From assembly GCA_020310875.1 (NCBI GenBank), contig CM035427.1, positions 94,882,937-94,946,936 on the forward strand: a stretch of DNA of 64,000 nucleotides. Reading direction: 5' to 3'. The translations under genes were made by a program, and so were the position numbers. Below are positions 10,861-24,013 of the stretch, piece by piece (within the stretch, counting starts at the first letter, position 1; every line of letters starts with the position of its first letter). Below the pieces are notes generated by a model. That model had not been told where the DNA came from, ran no database searches, and was given only the letters and a program-made list of their open reading frames with translations. This stretch comes from Ceratopteris richardii. Its lineage: Eukaryota > Streptophyta > Polypodiopsida > Polypodiales > Pteridaceae.

Positions 10861-11671
10861 TGGAATTTAATCCCTCATATTTGCACATTAGAAGTGAAAT
10901 GTACCCAATACCTAGGTCCCTTCATACACCTTTTCTACTATCGTGCAACAAAACTATGATTCACCTATGTTACACTGGTCCAAATCACCTAATCTTTTAG
11001 ACACACTTGGTATGGTTTATAAGGTTTCCAAAAAGCTATAGAGAACCTCAAATGGATTGGTTTAAGTCAGTCAATAACTCTATATAAAATGGACTATGTA
11101 GAGATGTAGGATATGCAAAAAATAGGGTTACAAAGATACACCAATTTCTATGCACATAAAACTGATTTCAAGAAGCCCTCCTAGTGGAAGTAAGAAACAT
11201 ATATGAGCTACAAAATGCACCTTAAATCTCTTGAATTGTATATGTACACAAAGAGTTACAACTATTATAAGCAGACCATGTTTATACCTACAAGAGACTA
11301 GAGGGGGTGTGGGCTTGATGCCTCCTCCTTACTCGTCCTCTATGCATATATCACCCTCCTCTGCATTTTTCCTAGTTTGGACTCCTATGTTCCAGCTCCT
11401 TGAGCCTTGGATGACTCTCCCCTTGAGCCTCCTTGAGTATATGTCTCTTAGTCTTCAATGACCTACAAGACTTCCATACATTTGATGATCCTTCTCCTTC
11501 CTTTATAGCTTTTGGATGCCTCTCTCGACTTTTTCATTGCCTTAGGACTGCCTTGTTCGACCTTACCTATCCTTGAGACCACCCTAAGTGATGTAAGCCG
11601 TGACTTTTGTCCACATTAAGGTCTTTGATGCCTTTGTCCACATAAAGCTTGCATAGTTCACACTGTCAACA
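10861..11671 (-). repeat. Putative 5' LTR of Cop2 (about 811 bp)
   Basis: Runs from TGTTGACAG on the minus strand (11671) to AATTCCA next to the PBS. There is no second copy in the window to confirm the borders. Cop1-B lies 1 bp plus its target duplication to the right. Confidence 0.6.
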
Positions 11672-11672
11672 T

Positions 11673-11677
11673 TGATC
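11673..11677. other. Target-site duplication, left of Cop1-B
   Basis: TGATC, repeated exactly at 16021-16025 on the other side of Cop1-B. Confidence 0.9.
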
Positions 11678-11906
11678 TCTTGATATATTTAGGTAGTGAT
11701 GTGTGTGAACACACTAGGACTGCCGGGGCACTTTTTTCCCTCTTTAGGAGGTTTTTTCCCCTGGCTTGTATATACGCCTATTTCCCTAATGGGCTACTTA
11801 TCTTTCTACATTCTCTAGTAAAATGATATGTATTGTGTGTTGTGCTCCAAGCTTCTTCTTCTTCCTTGTGATATTCTCGTGCTTCCGCAGACGTCTAACT
11901 CCAGCA
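11678..11906 (+). repeat. 5' LTR of Cop1-B
   Basis: 229 bp. The terminal TG has mutated to TC (TCTTGATATATTT), but the duplication TGATC directly outside fixes the border. The inner end is CTCCAGCA. Confidence 0.92.
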
Positions 11907-11908
11907 AT

Positions 11909-11920
11909 CGGTATCATAAC
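11909..11920 (+). other. Degenerate primer-binding site of Cop1-B
   Basis: CGGTATCATAAC, differing from TGGTATCAGAGC at three positions. Confidence 0.7.
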
Positions 11921-12261
11921 AGGTTGCCGCTTCATCTAGGGCATCGTCGACACCTCTCTGGTTGTAGTCTCAGAATCGCACGAATTTTGGTGAGCATACT
12001 CATCATGTTTCTGAATTCAAAACAGCTGTGCTGTGTTGTGCCGAAATCGCGATCTGAGCTTGTTTCGGCCTCCGAATGCACTATCACAGCACTTGTGCAA
12101 GCTATTTCGTCTTTTTGTGCCAAAGGTATATACCAATTTCAGTTCGCTAGTATAAGCATCTCAAAGTCTTCTACAGGTTTAGCAAAATTTGTCTGGGTAG
12201 TTCTGTTCAACTTTTTGAGAAACAGTCGATTTCCTGCATCAAGGTATTCTAGTCACTGGCC

Positions 12262-13485
12262 ATGGCTGAAAGCAGTGATGTATTTTGTATGTTGGCTGCT
12301 CAGGATAAGTTGGATGGTACCAACTACCCGTTGTGGTCTTATAAGATGCGACATGTATTGGTTGCAAAATGACTATGGAACATTGTGAAAGGCGTTGAAA
12401 AACATCCTATCACACCTGCAACTGTTAGAACTGCACTGAAGCTGATGTAGAAGGTGTCGAAGATGATGATATTTTGCATATTCCTGTTTGTGCTTCAGTT
12501 TCTGCTGCATTTACTGCAAAGAAAATTCGTTGGGATGGTAGAGATGCCCAAGCACATGCATTGATAGCTTTATCTGTCAAACGTTCCATTATTCCTCACA
12601 TACACTCTTGCAGAATAGCTAAGGATGCTTGGGATACACTTACCACATTGTACGAAGCTAGGAATGAGGCTCGTGTTGCTTACCTCCAAAAACAGTTGGA
12701 GAGTGAGCACATGAATGAAGGTGATTCTATGGACAATTTTCTAATAAAGATCAAAGACTTGGAGGAATAGTTGATTTCTCCTGATGAGGTTATACCAGAT
12801 AGCTCACTTGTGCAGACCGTTCTGAATGGTCTTCCTAATTCATATCAGAGTTTTGCTTCTACTCTTCGGTTGATGATGAAAGGCAATCCAAATGCCTTGT
12901 CATTTGAGGAGTTAGTCTCTATTCTGTTGCAGGAAGATCAGTCCAGGCAGAACATGTGCATTATGCGAGTTGCAGATTAAGCATTCCTGGCTAGTCAGAA
13001 GGGCAAAGGAAAATGGAGCTTTTCAACTAGTAAGCAGAAATCTGCTAATTCTGCACAATCGAAGAGGGAAGACAAAGATGAAAAGAAATCAAAAAAGCAG
13101 AATTTCTTCTGCAAGTACCATAAAAGAAATGATCATATCATAAAGAACTGTCCAAAACTGACTGCTAAAGAGGCAAAGAATAAAGAGGCTGGAATGGTTG
13201 TTGTAGAGGGCTCTACACCAAAAACAGAGTCTACTAATCTTGAGCAGGAAGAAGAATGGCCTTTTACTACTGTTTGCAGTTTTGACCCATCTTCTCATGA
13301 GCAGTGCATGTTTGTAGTAGACTCAAATGTTTAGTACTCTGACAGTGGGGCGACCAAACATATTACCTCGGAGGGTAGTTTCTTCTCTTCAGTCGAGCTT
13401 GCCCCTACAGGGAATACTGTTACATGCACCAAAAACTACTCTTATCCTGTTATGAGAGTTGGTAAGATCATTTTGACTACTACTG
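12262..13485 (+). pseudogene. Cop1-B gag and protease
   Basis: Starts at the ATG of MAESSDVF, as in Cop1-A. The reading has a TGA near 12369 and a frameshift near 12420, then RDAQAHALIALSVKR and YLQKQLESEHMNEGDS. It has TAG at 12768-12770, the same position as in Cop1-A. A stop at 12978-12980 precedes the zinc-knuckle area, where CKYHKRNDHIIKNC has His for the second Cys. The protease motif reads DSGATKHIT, so the active-site serine lost in Cop1-A and -C is kept here. Confidence 0.88.
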
Positions 13486-14562
13486 ATGGTAGTTCTTTTT
13501 TTTTCATATGCTTTATTTGTGCCAGGGATAAAGAAGAACCTGTTATCAGTTTCTGCATTAGCCAAGATTGGCTTGGATGTGAACTTTGTTGATGACAGGT
13601 GTATAGTCCATGATATGTCTGTTGCTCATCTGCGTGTTTTTGATTGTCTGGCATATGCATTAGTGCGTGAACAACATTGCAGAAAATTGGATGATAAAGC
13701 AGTAAAATGTATTTTTGTTGGGTACAGTTCTGAAAGTAAAGGCTATCATCTGTATCATCCAGAGACTAAAGGCATTTTGGTTAGCCGTGATGTTATTTTT
13801 GTGGAAGATGCTATTCAACCATTGCTTTCATGTACTGAGGAGACATCTATTAGCTCCAAAGACATGTATTACACTTTACTGCCTCTTTTTATAGGTGGAC
13901 AGTCTAGTGCTAGTCCTAATGAGGCAACTTCTCAGCCTTTGCAGGTTTCAAGTGATGATGAAGATCATTCCATTTCTGATGCAGATTTACATGATGCACT
14001 TGTTGATGAGAGAGCTGATATTGAGCAGGCAAAAACTATGCGAAAATGGCTGGTGGAGACTTTGTGTGACAACAAATTAGATGCACCTCCGTCATATCAT
14101 ACTCATTCAGGCTCTCATAGTGCCTCATTTGCATCAGATTGCTATGCTATGGCTGCATCTAGTCTCTGTGATGAGAATGAACCTGTTTTGTTTGATGAAG
14201 CACAAAATTCAGAAAATTGGATGGCTACTATGCAATCTGAATATGATGCTATAATGAAGAATGGTAATTGGTCTTTGTGTGACCAACCTCGTGGCAAGAA
14301 GGCCATTTGCACTAAGTGGGTTTACAAGCTGAAGCGTAAGCCTGATGGAACAGTTGACAGGTATAAGGCTAGGCTTGTTGCAAAGGGTTATGCACATGAA
14401 AGAGGCATTGATTTTGATGAGACCTTTGCACCTACATGTCTTATGACTACTGTTCGGAGCATCTGTGCACTTGCAGCCCATCATGGTTGGAATGTACATG
14501 AACTGGACATTAAAACAACATTTCTGAATGGTGACTTGCATGAAGAAGTGTATCTTTTTTAG
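13486..14562 (+). pseudogene. Cop1-B pol with integrase core deleted, plus RT N-terminal half
   Basis: An open frame of about 358 codons joins VDDRCIVHDMS directly to VAHLRVFDCLAYAL. In Cop1-A and -C these flank the zinc region and DDE core, so roughly 780 bp is missing without breaking the frame. It continues through CIFVGYSSESKGY, the acidic linker, KWVYKLKRKPDG, KARLVAKGYAHERG and LDIKTTFLNGDL. It stops at TAG 14560-14562, where related copies have Gln. Confidence 0.9.
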
Positions 14563-15716
14563 CCCCGTGGCTTTGTGAAGAAAGGGCATGAAAACCAGGT
14601 GCACATGTTAAAGAAGGCATTATATGGTTTAAAGCAAGCACCATGTGCTTGGTATGAGAAGATACATGCCTATCCAATTGCACATGGTTTTGAGAACAGT
14701 CCAACTGAAAGCACCTTATATGTTAAGCGTGCTAATGATGTGCTTCTGATCATTGTTGTCTATGTTGATGACATGCTGCTCACTAGTCCTATTGAGAAGC
14801 ATATTGCTGATTTTAAGGCTGATTTGCATGCCTTATTCGAGATGTCTGATTTAGGGCATTTGCATCATTATTTGGGCATTCACTTTATGCACGTTGATGG
14901 TGGAATGGCTTTGTGTCAAACAAAATATATTGACACATTATTGCAACGTTTTGGCCTTGAAGAGTGTAAACCTATTGCTACTCCTATGTAAACATGTTTA
15001 CGATTGAGTCTTCATGATGCTGGAGATGCATTTGATGTTGTTCTCTATCAGCAGGCTGTTGGATGCTTGATTTACTTATGCATTACTCAGTCAGATATTC
15101 AGTTTGCTGTCTCACAGAGGAGCAAGTTTATGCATTGCCCGTGAGTCAAGCATTGGTAGGCGGTTAAGTGCATCTTTTGCTACTTGAGTGGTACTCGGCT
15201 ACTTGGGTTGTTTTATCCCAAGGGGGATCACTACCGCCAGATTTGCATGTTTTTTCTAACTCTGATTGGGTTGGTTGCTATGACACTCGTGTGTTCACTA
15301 GTGGCTTTTGCTTCATGCTTGGTAGCTCATGTATATCTTGGTTGAGAAAGAAGCAACCTATTGTGGCCACTTTCTGTTGTGAGACTAAGTATAGGGCAGC
15401 TTTCACAGCGACTGTTGAGTGTGTGTGGCTCAGATGCCTTATGGCTGATTTGGGTGTTGGTCAGTCTTCTGCCACCACCATCTTCACTGATAGTCAGAGT
15501 GCATTGGGAGTTGCGAGGAATCTTGTGTTCTATGCTCGCACTAAGCACATTGAGGTGCATTATCATTATGTTTGGGAGAGGTTCTCTATTGGGGAGATCA
15601 GCTTGGCATATGTGCCAACGCAGGAGAACATTGCATACCTTTTCACGAAGGCTCTGCCTAGGGAGAAGTTTGAAGCTTTCCGCAAAGCTTTGGGCTTACT
15701 TCCTTTTGTGGAGTGA
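14563..15716 (+). pseudogene. Cop1-B reverse transcriptase C-terminal half and RNase H
   Basis: After the TAG the same frame gives LYGLKQAPCAWYEK and VVYVDDMLL, the YVDD catalytic site, to a TAA near 14991. RNase H follows in another frame from about 15200, with SNSDWVGC, CETKYRAA, TDSQSAL and TKHIEVHYHYV carrying the expected acidic residues, and ends at the TGA 15714-15716. RNase H removes the RNA strand during cDNA synthesis. Confidence 0.9.
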
Positions 15717-15780
15717 TTTCCACATAGCTTGGCACTTCCTTATACATGAGTGCCAGCTCCTTGTTCACCGCATTACCCCC

Positions 15781-15790
15781 AGGGGGGATC
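15781..15790 (+). other. Polypurine tract of Cop1-B
   Basis: AGGGGGGATC directly before the 3' LTR, the expected plus-strand primer. Confidence 0.8.
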
Positions 15791-16020
15791 TGTTAATATA
15801 TTTAGGTAGTGATGTGTGTGAACACACTAGGACCGCCGAGGCACTTTTTCCCTCTTTAGGAGGTTTTTTTTCCCCCGGCTTGTATATACGCCTATTGCCC
15901 TAATGGGCTACTTATCTTTGTACATTCTCTAGTAAAACAATCAGTATTGTGTGTTGTGCTCCAAGCTTCTTCTTCTTCCTTGTGTTGTTCGCGTGCTTCC
16001 GCAGACGTCTAACTCCAACA
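15791..16020 (+). repeat. 3' LTR of Cop1-B
   Basis: 230 bp, from TGTTAATATATTTAGG to AACTCCAACA, followed by the duplication TGATC at 16021-16025. Confidence 0.93.
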
Positions 16021-16298
16021 TGATCACCTAAGTGGATTTGGGGATCTAGCGACATATGGGATCCCTAGACATATAAAGGGTTTACATCATGGGGTAGATG
16101 GTGTCTTTGGATCCATTTGCTTCCTTTGACCTTTGTTCTCTTTGTTGTTGATGAAGTCTTTTTGTTGTTGTAGTCTTTGTGGAATCCATTGATGGGATTT
16201 TTGGTAGGGTCCTCTTTTTAGCATGCCTTTGATATGTGAGATTGGCCTTATAATGGGCTTTGATTTGCTTGACGTAATGTGTTGCATATCCTTGTCAA

Positions 16299-16476
<178 letters not shown>

Positions 16477-18350
16477 ACATGGGGTACATAATATTTGAGA
16501 ATAGCATGGAAAATGTATCTAATGGCATTGGGAAGGTCCTACCTTTATTAAAAAGGATGGTATCTAATCCCCTTACGTGAGGAATCCATATGAATATAAA
16601 AAGAAGAAAGAAATACAATGCTTGTAAAATTTGTTTCAATATGCTGGTGATTTGATAAGCCCAAATTGAGCCTAGATGCAAATTCTAGACAATGCTGACT
16701 TTCCTTCAATTAAGGATCATAGTCCAACCAGACAATAGTCCAACTAGACAATAGATCCTTGTATAGACAAGTTTTTTGAAAAATTCGTTAGTGTTCTATC
16801 TCAGTTATCAATATATGGGTACATGTTCACATGATATTTGGATCTAGGATTCAATCTGCTAGCAGATGTGTGCATCACTTTCATTGGCATATTGACATGA
16901 CCACTTGCATAAGAGAATGAGAGTAAGAAATCTGCATTAATTCCATTTCTTTACATAAGATATTCTCCAACAAATTCAATTGCAGATTTGCCACTTTGTC
17001 CCCTGAAACATGGGCACTGAGAAGTGATCATTTTACTACTACCTTTCTCTCTCCACCATCAAAGCTGCTGTACTATTAGAGACACCCTTCATAGGCAAGC
17101 TTCATAAGAGATGCATCCATAATTTCCTTTTGATTGATGTCGATCTGTTTGCTACGAAGGGTGGTTAGCCATTCCACATGAATGGCATTGATCGAAATCT
17201 CCTTCTTGTGCAAAATAGACTTCCCATTCACAGATCCTATCAAGTGTTTCTACACAAAACTGGCGATCCTCCATCCCATTCAAAGGGGTATGATGCAGCT
17301 TGAGGAATACAATGTGAAAATGAACAAAACACAAGATGAGGATGAGGATACTTTATGAAAAATGGGTGTAGTGCTCAAAAGCACTCTTATTACAAACGTG
17401 GGAGGGAGGGTGGTTACAAGAGTGCAATACATGCTTAATGAACATAAATAGAAGGAAATGCTAAAACAAAATACCTATGAAGGAAATCCTAAAACAAATT
17501 AAGAAAGAAAAGATAAGAAAACATGATGAACTAAATAAATAGAAATGAACTTATAAAGAATGCGCTATGAGCATGGAGAGCCCATGATGAGAGGAACCAC
17601 ACCCTTGTCAATGGGCTATAGTGAATGAGCTTGTGAAGAGTGAAGTGAGGCCCTCCTTATATGGAGTTGAGCGCAAATCTCCTTGCATGTGGGATAAATG
17701 AAACTTGCATGAGAATGTTTTTCGAATTGGACAAAAGGGTAGAGCATGGAACTTTCAACATGATCCCCTTGTGTTTGAAGGGGCAAATAAGAGAGATGAT
17801 AACCATGCTCCCCATAAAAGATGGGATCGGGGGAATGCTATTATTTAGTTCATAAATTGAAACATTTTTTTTGACAAAAAAATGTTCTTCAATAGTGAAA
17901 ACGTTCTAAAGTAGCCTGACCAAGGTGAATCTCAAGATAACATTATGATCATCTAGAGTACTAGACAAGTTATGTGCTTAACCTAGTGCTTAGGCCTAAA
18001 GGATGGGAAAGAGGAGGTCTTTGGTTGAATCCAGATGAGTCCTAAGTTAATTCGAGTCCACTGAGGCTTGATTTGAGACATCTGTAGGACAAATCACATG
18101 ACTAGACTGTAGTTGTGGTTGCATATGCGATAGTGGAGGTTGCACATGCAAAAAGTAGATCCACTTAAGTCCAAAAATCACTTCTAAATCTTGAAAACTA
18201 TGTAATAGATGGGTGAATGAAGAGTTGTGTGTCATTTCTAGCGCATTAGCAAGGCCTTCATCGGAACACTTATGTTTCATCATCTTTGAAAAAGAATCAC
18301 TTTGTATGACATAGCGTTTCTTTTTCTTTTTGAAAGCTAGATCTTAGACC

Positions 18351-18510
18351 TAATAATGTATAATTAGAAATAACAACTCACTCACTTAGAAGATCGCTTT
18401 ATCTCACTAGAATCGCAATAACATCACTCCTACTAATGCATAATTAGAAATAACAACTCACTCACTTAGAAGATCGTTTTATCTCACTAGAATCGTAATA
18501 ACATCACTTT
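18351..18510. repeat. 80-bp tandem duplication, two units
   Basis: 18351-18430 and 18431-18510 are nearly identical, with a shared ATAATTAGAAATAACAACTC core and few differences. Confidence 0.9.
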
Positions 18511-18927
18511 GTGTGACTGATGTTAAAGTGGTGAATGGTTCGACATGTCCACTCGAATCCTTACGTTGAGGGTTGCCCACCCTTTCATAATGAGTACTTT
18601 CTAAATTTTCTGTACTCTAAAAAAAAAAAAAAACTTCGTGTGACTGATGTGTAGTTTCGAAGTATCCATTACGAAAACGATGTGTTATGCTGAAAATTAG
18701 AAAAGCAAGATTCCGAATTGGCCAGCCCGCCCTTTTGGCTAGAATATTAGTTTTTATTTTCCCACTTTCGCTTTTAACGCGGGCCGTTGAACGGGAAGAC
18801 CTGTGGCTCTTCGCTGTTTTTGCTTTTCCCTTCAGGCTGTCCGCTTGTTTCCCTGTCAAAAACCAGTTCGTTCTCCGATGCCATGTCCGATTATTTTCTG
18901 TCTATTGCTCTCTGATGCCGTGTCCGC

Positions 18928-20034
18928 TTGGTTTCTGTCTACACCAGTTCGATCTTGGACGACGATGAGCTGTGGAGATGGTGGAATCAGACAACAACAG
19001 AATCGCAGTTAGCTACGATATTGGAGGCGCTTTACGGCCGGCAGGTGCCCTTACCGGCGCTTCCCGTGCTAGGAGGCTCCGTCGCCAACCTCACCTCTTC
19101 TCCCGTCAGCTTGAATTACCTGTAGGCGCTGACTCAGCCGTTCAGGTGCAGGAATCCCCCTTTTCGTTCACCTTCAAGGTAACATTACCTCCTCCGTTGC
19201 CCCGTATCGATAATATCCGCGCTCAGGTGATCCACATTGCCCCCGATGTTACGAAAGTATGCGTACAGGGTGCGCAAATCGCCACTGCACATCTTGATGA
19301 ACTTGACCTTCCGCATTGGCGCATCCGTTTGCCAGCTTCCTCTATTCCGGAGGCCTCTACAGCATCCTGTGACAGCAGCGGGCTTCTTGTCCTGACGATT
19401 CCGAAGTTGGAATCTGCGCAGGGAGATCTACCTTCAATAGTTCGTTCCTTACCGATTGATCCAAAAAACAACATATTTTGCTCATCTGAATAAATGGACA
19501 GCCTGCGTCGATGATATTCCAGCGCCATCCTCTTCAACCAGAGGTTTCTGGTTCTACCAAAGGGGATTGTTTGAATGATGCTGATCATCCTTCTTTGTCT
19601 ATCATTTGCAGTGAATTCAACCCTGAGTACGTGGAAGGTCAAGATGAAGGTAAGGCATCCCATGCGAAGGAGCACATCAGAAAAATACTATTCGGACCCA
19701 CGCTTGTAAATCGTAGTCATGTGAATGTAAGTTTGCAACATCTTTTGCTATTAAGTGGTGAAAAGTGATGTTTTTTATGTAATTATGGCTTTATAACTTC
19801 CTTTGAATGTGTAGCCTATTTTTGTTGCTCTTTAGTTGAGTATCGGTTAAGCGGGATTGTATATTTTTCATAATAACCTTGTAAATCACTTTGTATTTAA
19901 AAGTGAATGAGAATCTCTCGATGACCTTGCAGTCTGTTTCTCCAAATGATTATCACGTGTTAAAGCTAAGAGATGGCTATCAAATACCAGTGATACGAGT
20001 TCATGTCATTTATGGCATGACTACAATCATGTAA
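18928..20034 (+). pseudogene. HSP20-like (alpha-crystallin-type) gene, frame-shifted, with one intron
   Basis: This is the only locus that looks like a host gene: it is GC-richer, has coding signal and lacks TE motifs. The clearest frame starts at ATG 18978 (MVESDNNRIAV) and runs to TAA near 19493. Its core has FTFKVTLPPPLPRIDNI, then HWRIRLP and SSGLLVLTIPK, like the beta-sandwich of HSP20 proteins. Before it, another frame (about 18928-19125) gives LDDDELWRWWNQTTTESQL. After it, a third (19511-19726) gives NDADHPSLSIICSEFNPEY, ends at donor GTAAGT (19727) and joins in phase to an exon after TTGCAG (19933-20034, SVSPNDYHVLKLRDGYQI, TAA). Three frames suggest a pseudogene, but sequencing indels are possible. 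Family assignment is tentative. Confidence 0.5.
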
Positions 20035-21343
<1,309 letters not shown>

Positions 21344-21884
21344 CAAGGTTGTTAGCAACGTTTTCGCAACGTCCAAGGCAACGTGTTGCTAACGCGTTAG
21401 CAACATCGCAACGTTTAGGCCTGGACGTTGCGAACCATTTCTTCTTTTTTTTTTTTTCTTTTTTTTTATTACAAATATAGTAACTTAGATGTATATTATA
21501 GTATTTACATATATAATATGTATTATGTAGTATGTATTATGTTAATTTATCTAATATGTATTGAATATTTAATATTTATGATTCATTCCGAATTCCCAAA
21601 TCCCTGTTCAATGCAGTGATGGCAGAATCCAGATGCACATTGCACATGTATGATATCAGAATTTACAAATAATCATTATCATGACTCAATGACTCATTCT
21701 AAAATTCAAATTCACAATGTACATTCAAGCGACTTAGTAGTAACTACTAACTCTACTTAGTACATACTACTTAGTACTTACTACTTAGTAATGTTCATGT
21801 TGGAACTTGACACCAGGCAATTGCATTGTTTTCAAGAATCAAACTTCAAAGCATCTCATATGACATCAGAGTCCAGGCAAATAC

Positions 21885-21888
<4 letters not shown>

Positions 21889-21957
<69 letters not shown>
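21889..21957. repeat. (TA)n microsatellite
   Basis: About 34 uninterrupted TA units inside the hAT 3' region. Confidence 0.97.
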
Positions 21958-21959
<2 letters not shown>

Positions 21960-22292
21960 ACTTACAAGTTACAAGTAACATTGAAAAACAAACTTCAAAG
22001 AATTATAATTTATGACATCAGACAAAAACATGTCAAAAAGTCAACCTCATCTCAAAATTATGACACTGGTGACTATCATAACTCATATGTGATGTCAGAA
22101 TCCAATGTCCATCATACATATACATCAATGATCATACCAGTAACCATCATCCATGATACCATTAAGTAGTCAAACAATAAACTGTCAATAATACAATGAT
22201 CAATCAATATCAACTAAATCATAAGTCATAATATCTTAATACATATGACATGTCACATGATCGGTCATCAATCCTCAAAATCCTCTGAGTCG

Positions 22293-22766
22293 CTAATAAC
22301 TATCACCATCATCATCATCATCACTATCATCATCATCATCACTATCACTATCATCATCATCATCATGTGGTGCTCGACTAGTAGATGCCTCCATCCTACT
22401 AGTAGATGGACCTGTTACACTATGTGCTCTATGACTAGAACGAGTCCGAGATGCCCTCGTATCGTGCTGTGGCACTGTCAGCTCTTGATAGAGCATGTCA
22501 TATAGATCAAGGTCCTCTGCCGGAATGCTAGGTATATCATGGACCCTCTCTATATCAAGCTCGTCGACGTTCACCTTCCGCACCTATGCTGAGTGGCCAC
22601 CACGCTCTAATAAACGCAAGTTGCAGTGGCAATAGACAAGCCTCTCCAATTGCAATGTAGATAGTCTATTCCTCTTCTTTGTATGGAAGAGGGCCCATGT
22701 AGTCCAATTCCTTTCACATGGACTGGCACTACAGTCTTGTGAAAGTATGCGGATGGCTAACTTTCT
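22293..22766 (-). pseudogene. hAT transposase exon 4: C-terminal dimerisation domain
   Basis: Starts after a splice acceptor (polypyrimidine then TTGCAG). It reads in phase with exon 3 into RKLAIRILSQDCSASPCERNWT, then HTKKRNRLSTLQLERLVY, the hallmark of the hAT dimerisation domain. One TAG (about 22584-22586) interrupts it before VRKVNVDELD. The tail ends in an Asp/Ser run encoded by a (GAT)n microsatellite at about 22298-22365. The known role is to pair transposase monomers. Confidence 0.85.
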
Positions 22767-22881
22767 CTGCAAGATAAAAAAAAAAGAGTTCATTAAAAAT
22801 TAAAGACTCAAGAGGAATGACTCATGAGACAAAGTTATAACTTATTAGTTAAAGACTCAAGAGGAAATTGGAATGACTTAC

Positions 22882-23197
22882 TAGCTCAGGTGTATCAACA
22901 CCGTATCTCTCCCACCCATGTCACAGGCATCAACTGCATGCTTCTCAAGCATGTCGTGTCTCTACCAAAAAGTCCATTATTCTGAAACTGGGTGAGCTGA
23001 AGCTCCAACTTCCCACGTAGCTCCACATCAGACGGTCCATACAATCGATCTACATAGTCATTCCAAGCATTCACAAGCTCCATATCCAATGACTTTGATG
23101 CAGATCTCCATAAAGGATGTAGTAGATTGGCCATCCCATGTATAAGGCGATGGAACCAATCCCACCTCTTCCTCCATATTCCTTTTATTTCCTCTAT
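22882..23197 (-). pseudogene. hAT transposase exon 3
   Basis: Gives IEEIKGIWRKRWDWFHRLIHG, AWNDYVDRLYG and, across a one-base insertion, the PVTWWERYGVDTPEL signature that precedes the dimerisation domain in hAT proteins. The donor GTAAGT (plus strand ACTTAC, 22876-22881) joins in phase 0 to exon 4. The acceptor side (CCACAAG) does not join in frame to exon 2, a further sign of decay or of a different splice choice. Confidence 0.78.
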
Positions 23198-23318
23198 CTT
23201 GTGGATAAAAAACAAATCAAGTTAGAAAACAATAAGATTTAAGAATGTTGAAGAGTCAAGACTTGAACATGAATGCTCATACAAAAAATAAAATATGGTT
23301 ACCCAAGTTTCAACTTAC

Positions 23319-23917
23319 CTCTCCAATGTCAAATAAGGACATCTCTGTATAGACTCTCCGACACGATCCATGAACTCATAAACAAGTCCAAGTGTGCAGC
23401 CCTCTCTATCTGCTATGCGTATGAGTGAATATAAGGGCTGTAAGCCTTGCACTAATCCCTCCACATCCCTCCAAAAACTGTCATCCAAACATGTGCGTCG
23501 TACAAGCTCTTCCTTTGGACTAGTATGTCCATCCCAAGCTAACCAATCAGGTGATACAACTGTATGCATGAGTGCTTGCCTCACTCTTAATAATCTTTCC
23601 ATGACTATGCACATGTATGCAAATCTGGTCTTCGCGGGCTTCACCAAATCAATATCATTGTAAGACTGAAACAAAGCAAGCAATTTACCACTTTTATGCA
23701 AGTGGTAAAAATTGTGTAAATCCATGGTATCTTCCCCACATCCTCTATCAGCAAATCAATGCAATGGGCAGCACACGGTGTCCACACAATAGAAATTCTT
23801 CTTCTAGAAGCTTGCCCATAGCCACACAATTACTTCCATTATCTGGGACCACCTTGACTACCTTTTCTACACCAATGTCCATGATAGCTTGACGGATATG
23901 GTCATAAATGAACCGAC
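23319..23917 (-). pseudogene. hAT transposase exon 2: DUF659-type catalytic region
   Basis: Begins after TGTAAACAG. The reading RFIYDHIRQAIMDIGVEKVV, then VVPDNGSNCVAMGKLL, then IVWTPCAAHCIDLLIEDVGK is typical of DUF659 hAT transposases; the D of PDNGS is expected to be catalytic. It continues to KPAKTRFAYMCIVMERL, DSFWRDVEGLVQGLQPLYSLIR and GLVYEFMDRV, ending at a GTAAGT donor (plus strand ACTTAC, 23313-23318). At least two frameshifts, near 23790 and 23720, break it. Confidence 0.85.
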
Positions 23918-24013
23918 CTGTTTACATATAACACAATGAATCATTAATCAATTGATAAATTATAATTTATCTTGACATGTGTCATGCACATGCACAATGC
24001 ATGTGCATAACAC

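Larger units (their letters stand above)
8400..11671 (-). mobile_element. Cop2, Ty1/copia retrotransposon, 3' truncated
   Basis: Reading right to left: an 811-bp putative 5' LTR, PBS, gag, a damaged zinc knuckle, protease and integrase. Nothing remains of reverse transcriptase, RNase H or the 3' LTR; the copy ends near 8400 next to the right 198-bp LTR. It is a different copia lineage from Cop1: gag begins MADLGQKLELL and the protease motif is DSGCSNHMS. Confidence 0.85.
11678..16020 (+). mobile_element. Cop1-B, complete but defective Ty1/copia element
   Basis: Two LTRs in direct orientation, a PBS, a coding region and a polypurine tract, flanked by the 5-bp duplication TGATC. LTR identity is about 93% by hand count, so it is not recent. 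Gag is frameshifted, the integrase core is deleted (junction near 13617) and several nonsense codons are present. It sits at the edge of the Cop2 LTR. Confidence 0.95.

Noticed and set aside
18928-19675. Minus-strand frame of about 150 codons (19223-19675) opposite the HSP20-like locus
   Set aside because: No start context or domain; the plus strand has splice signals and recognisable motifs.
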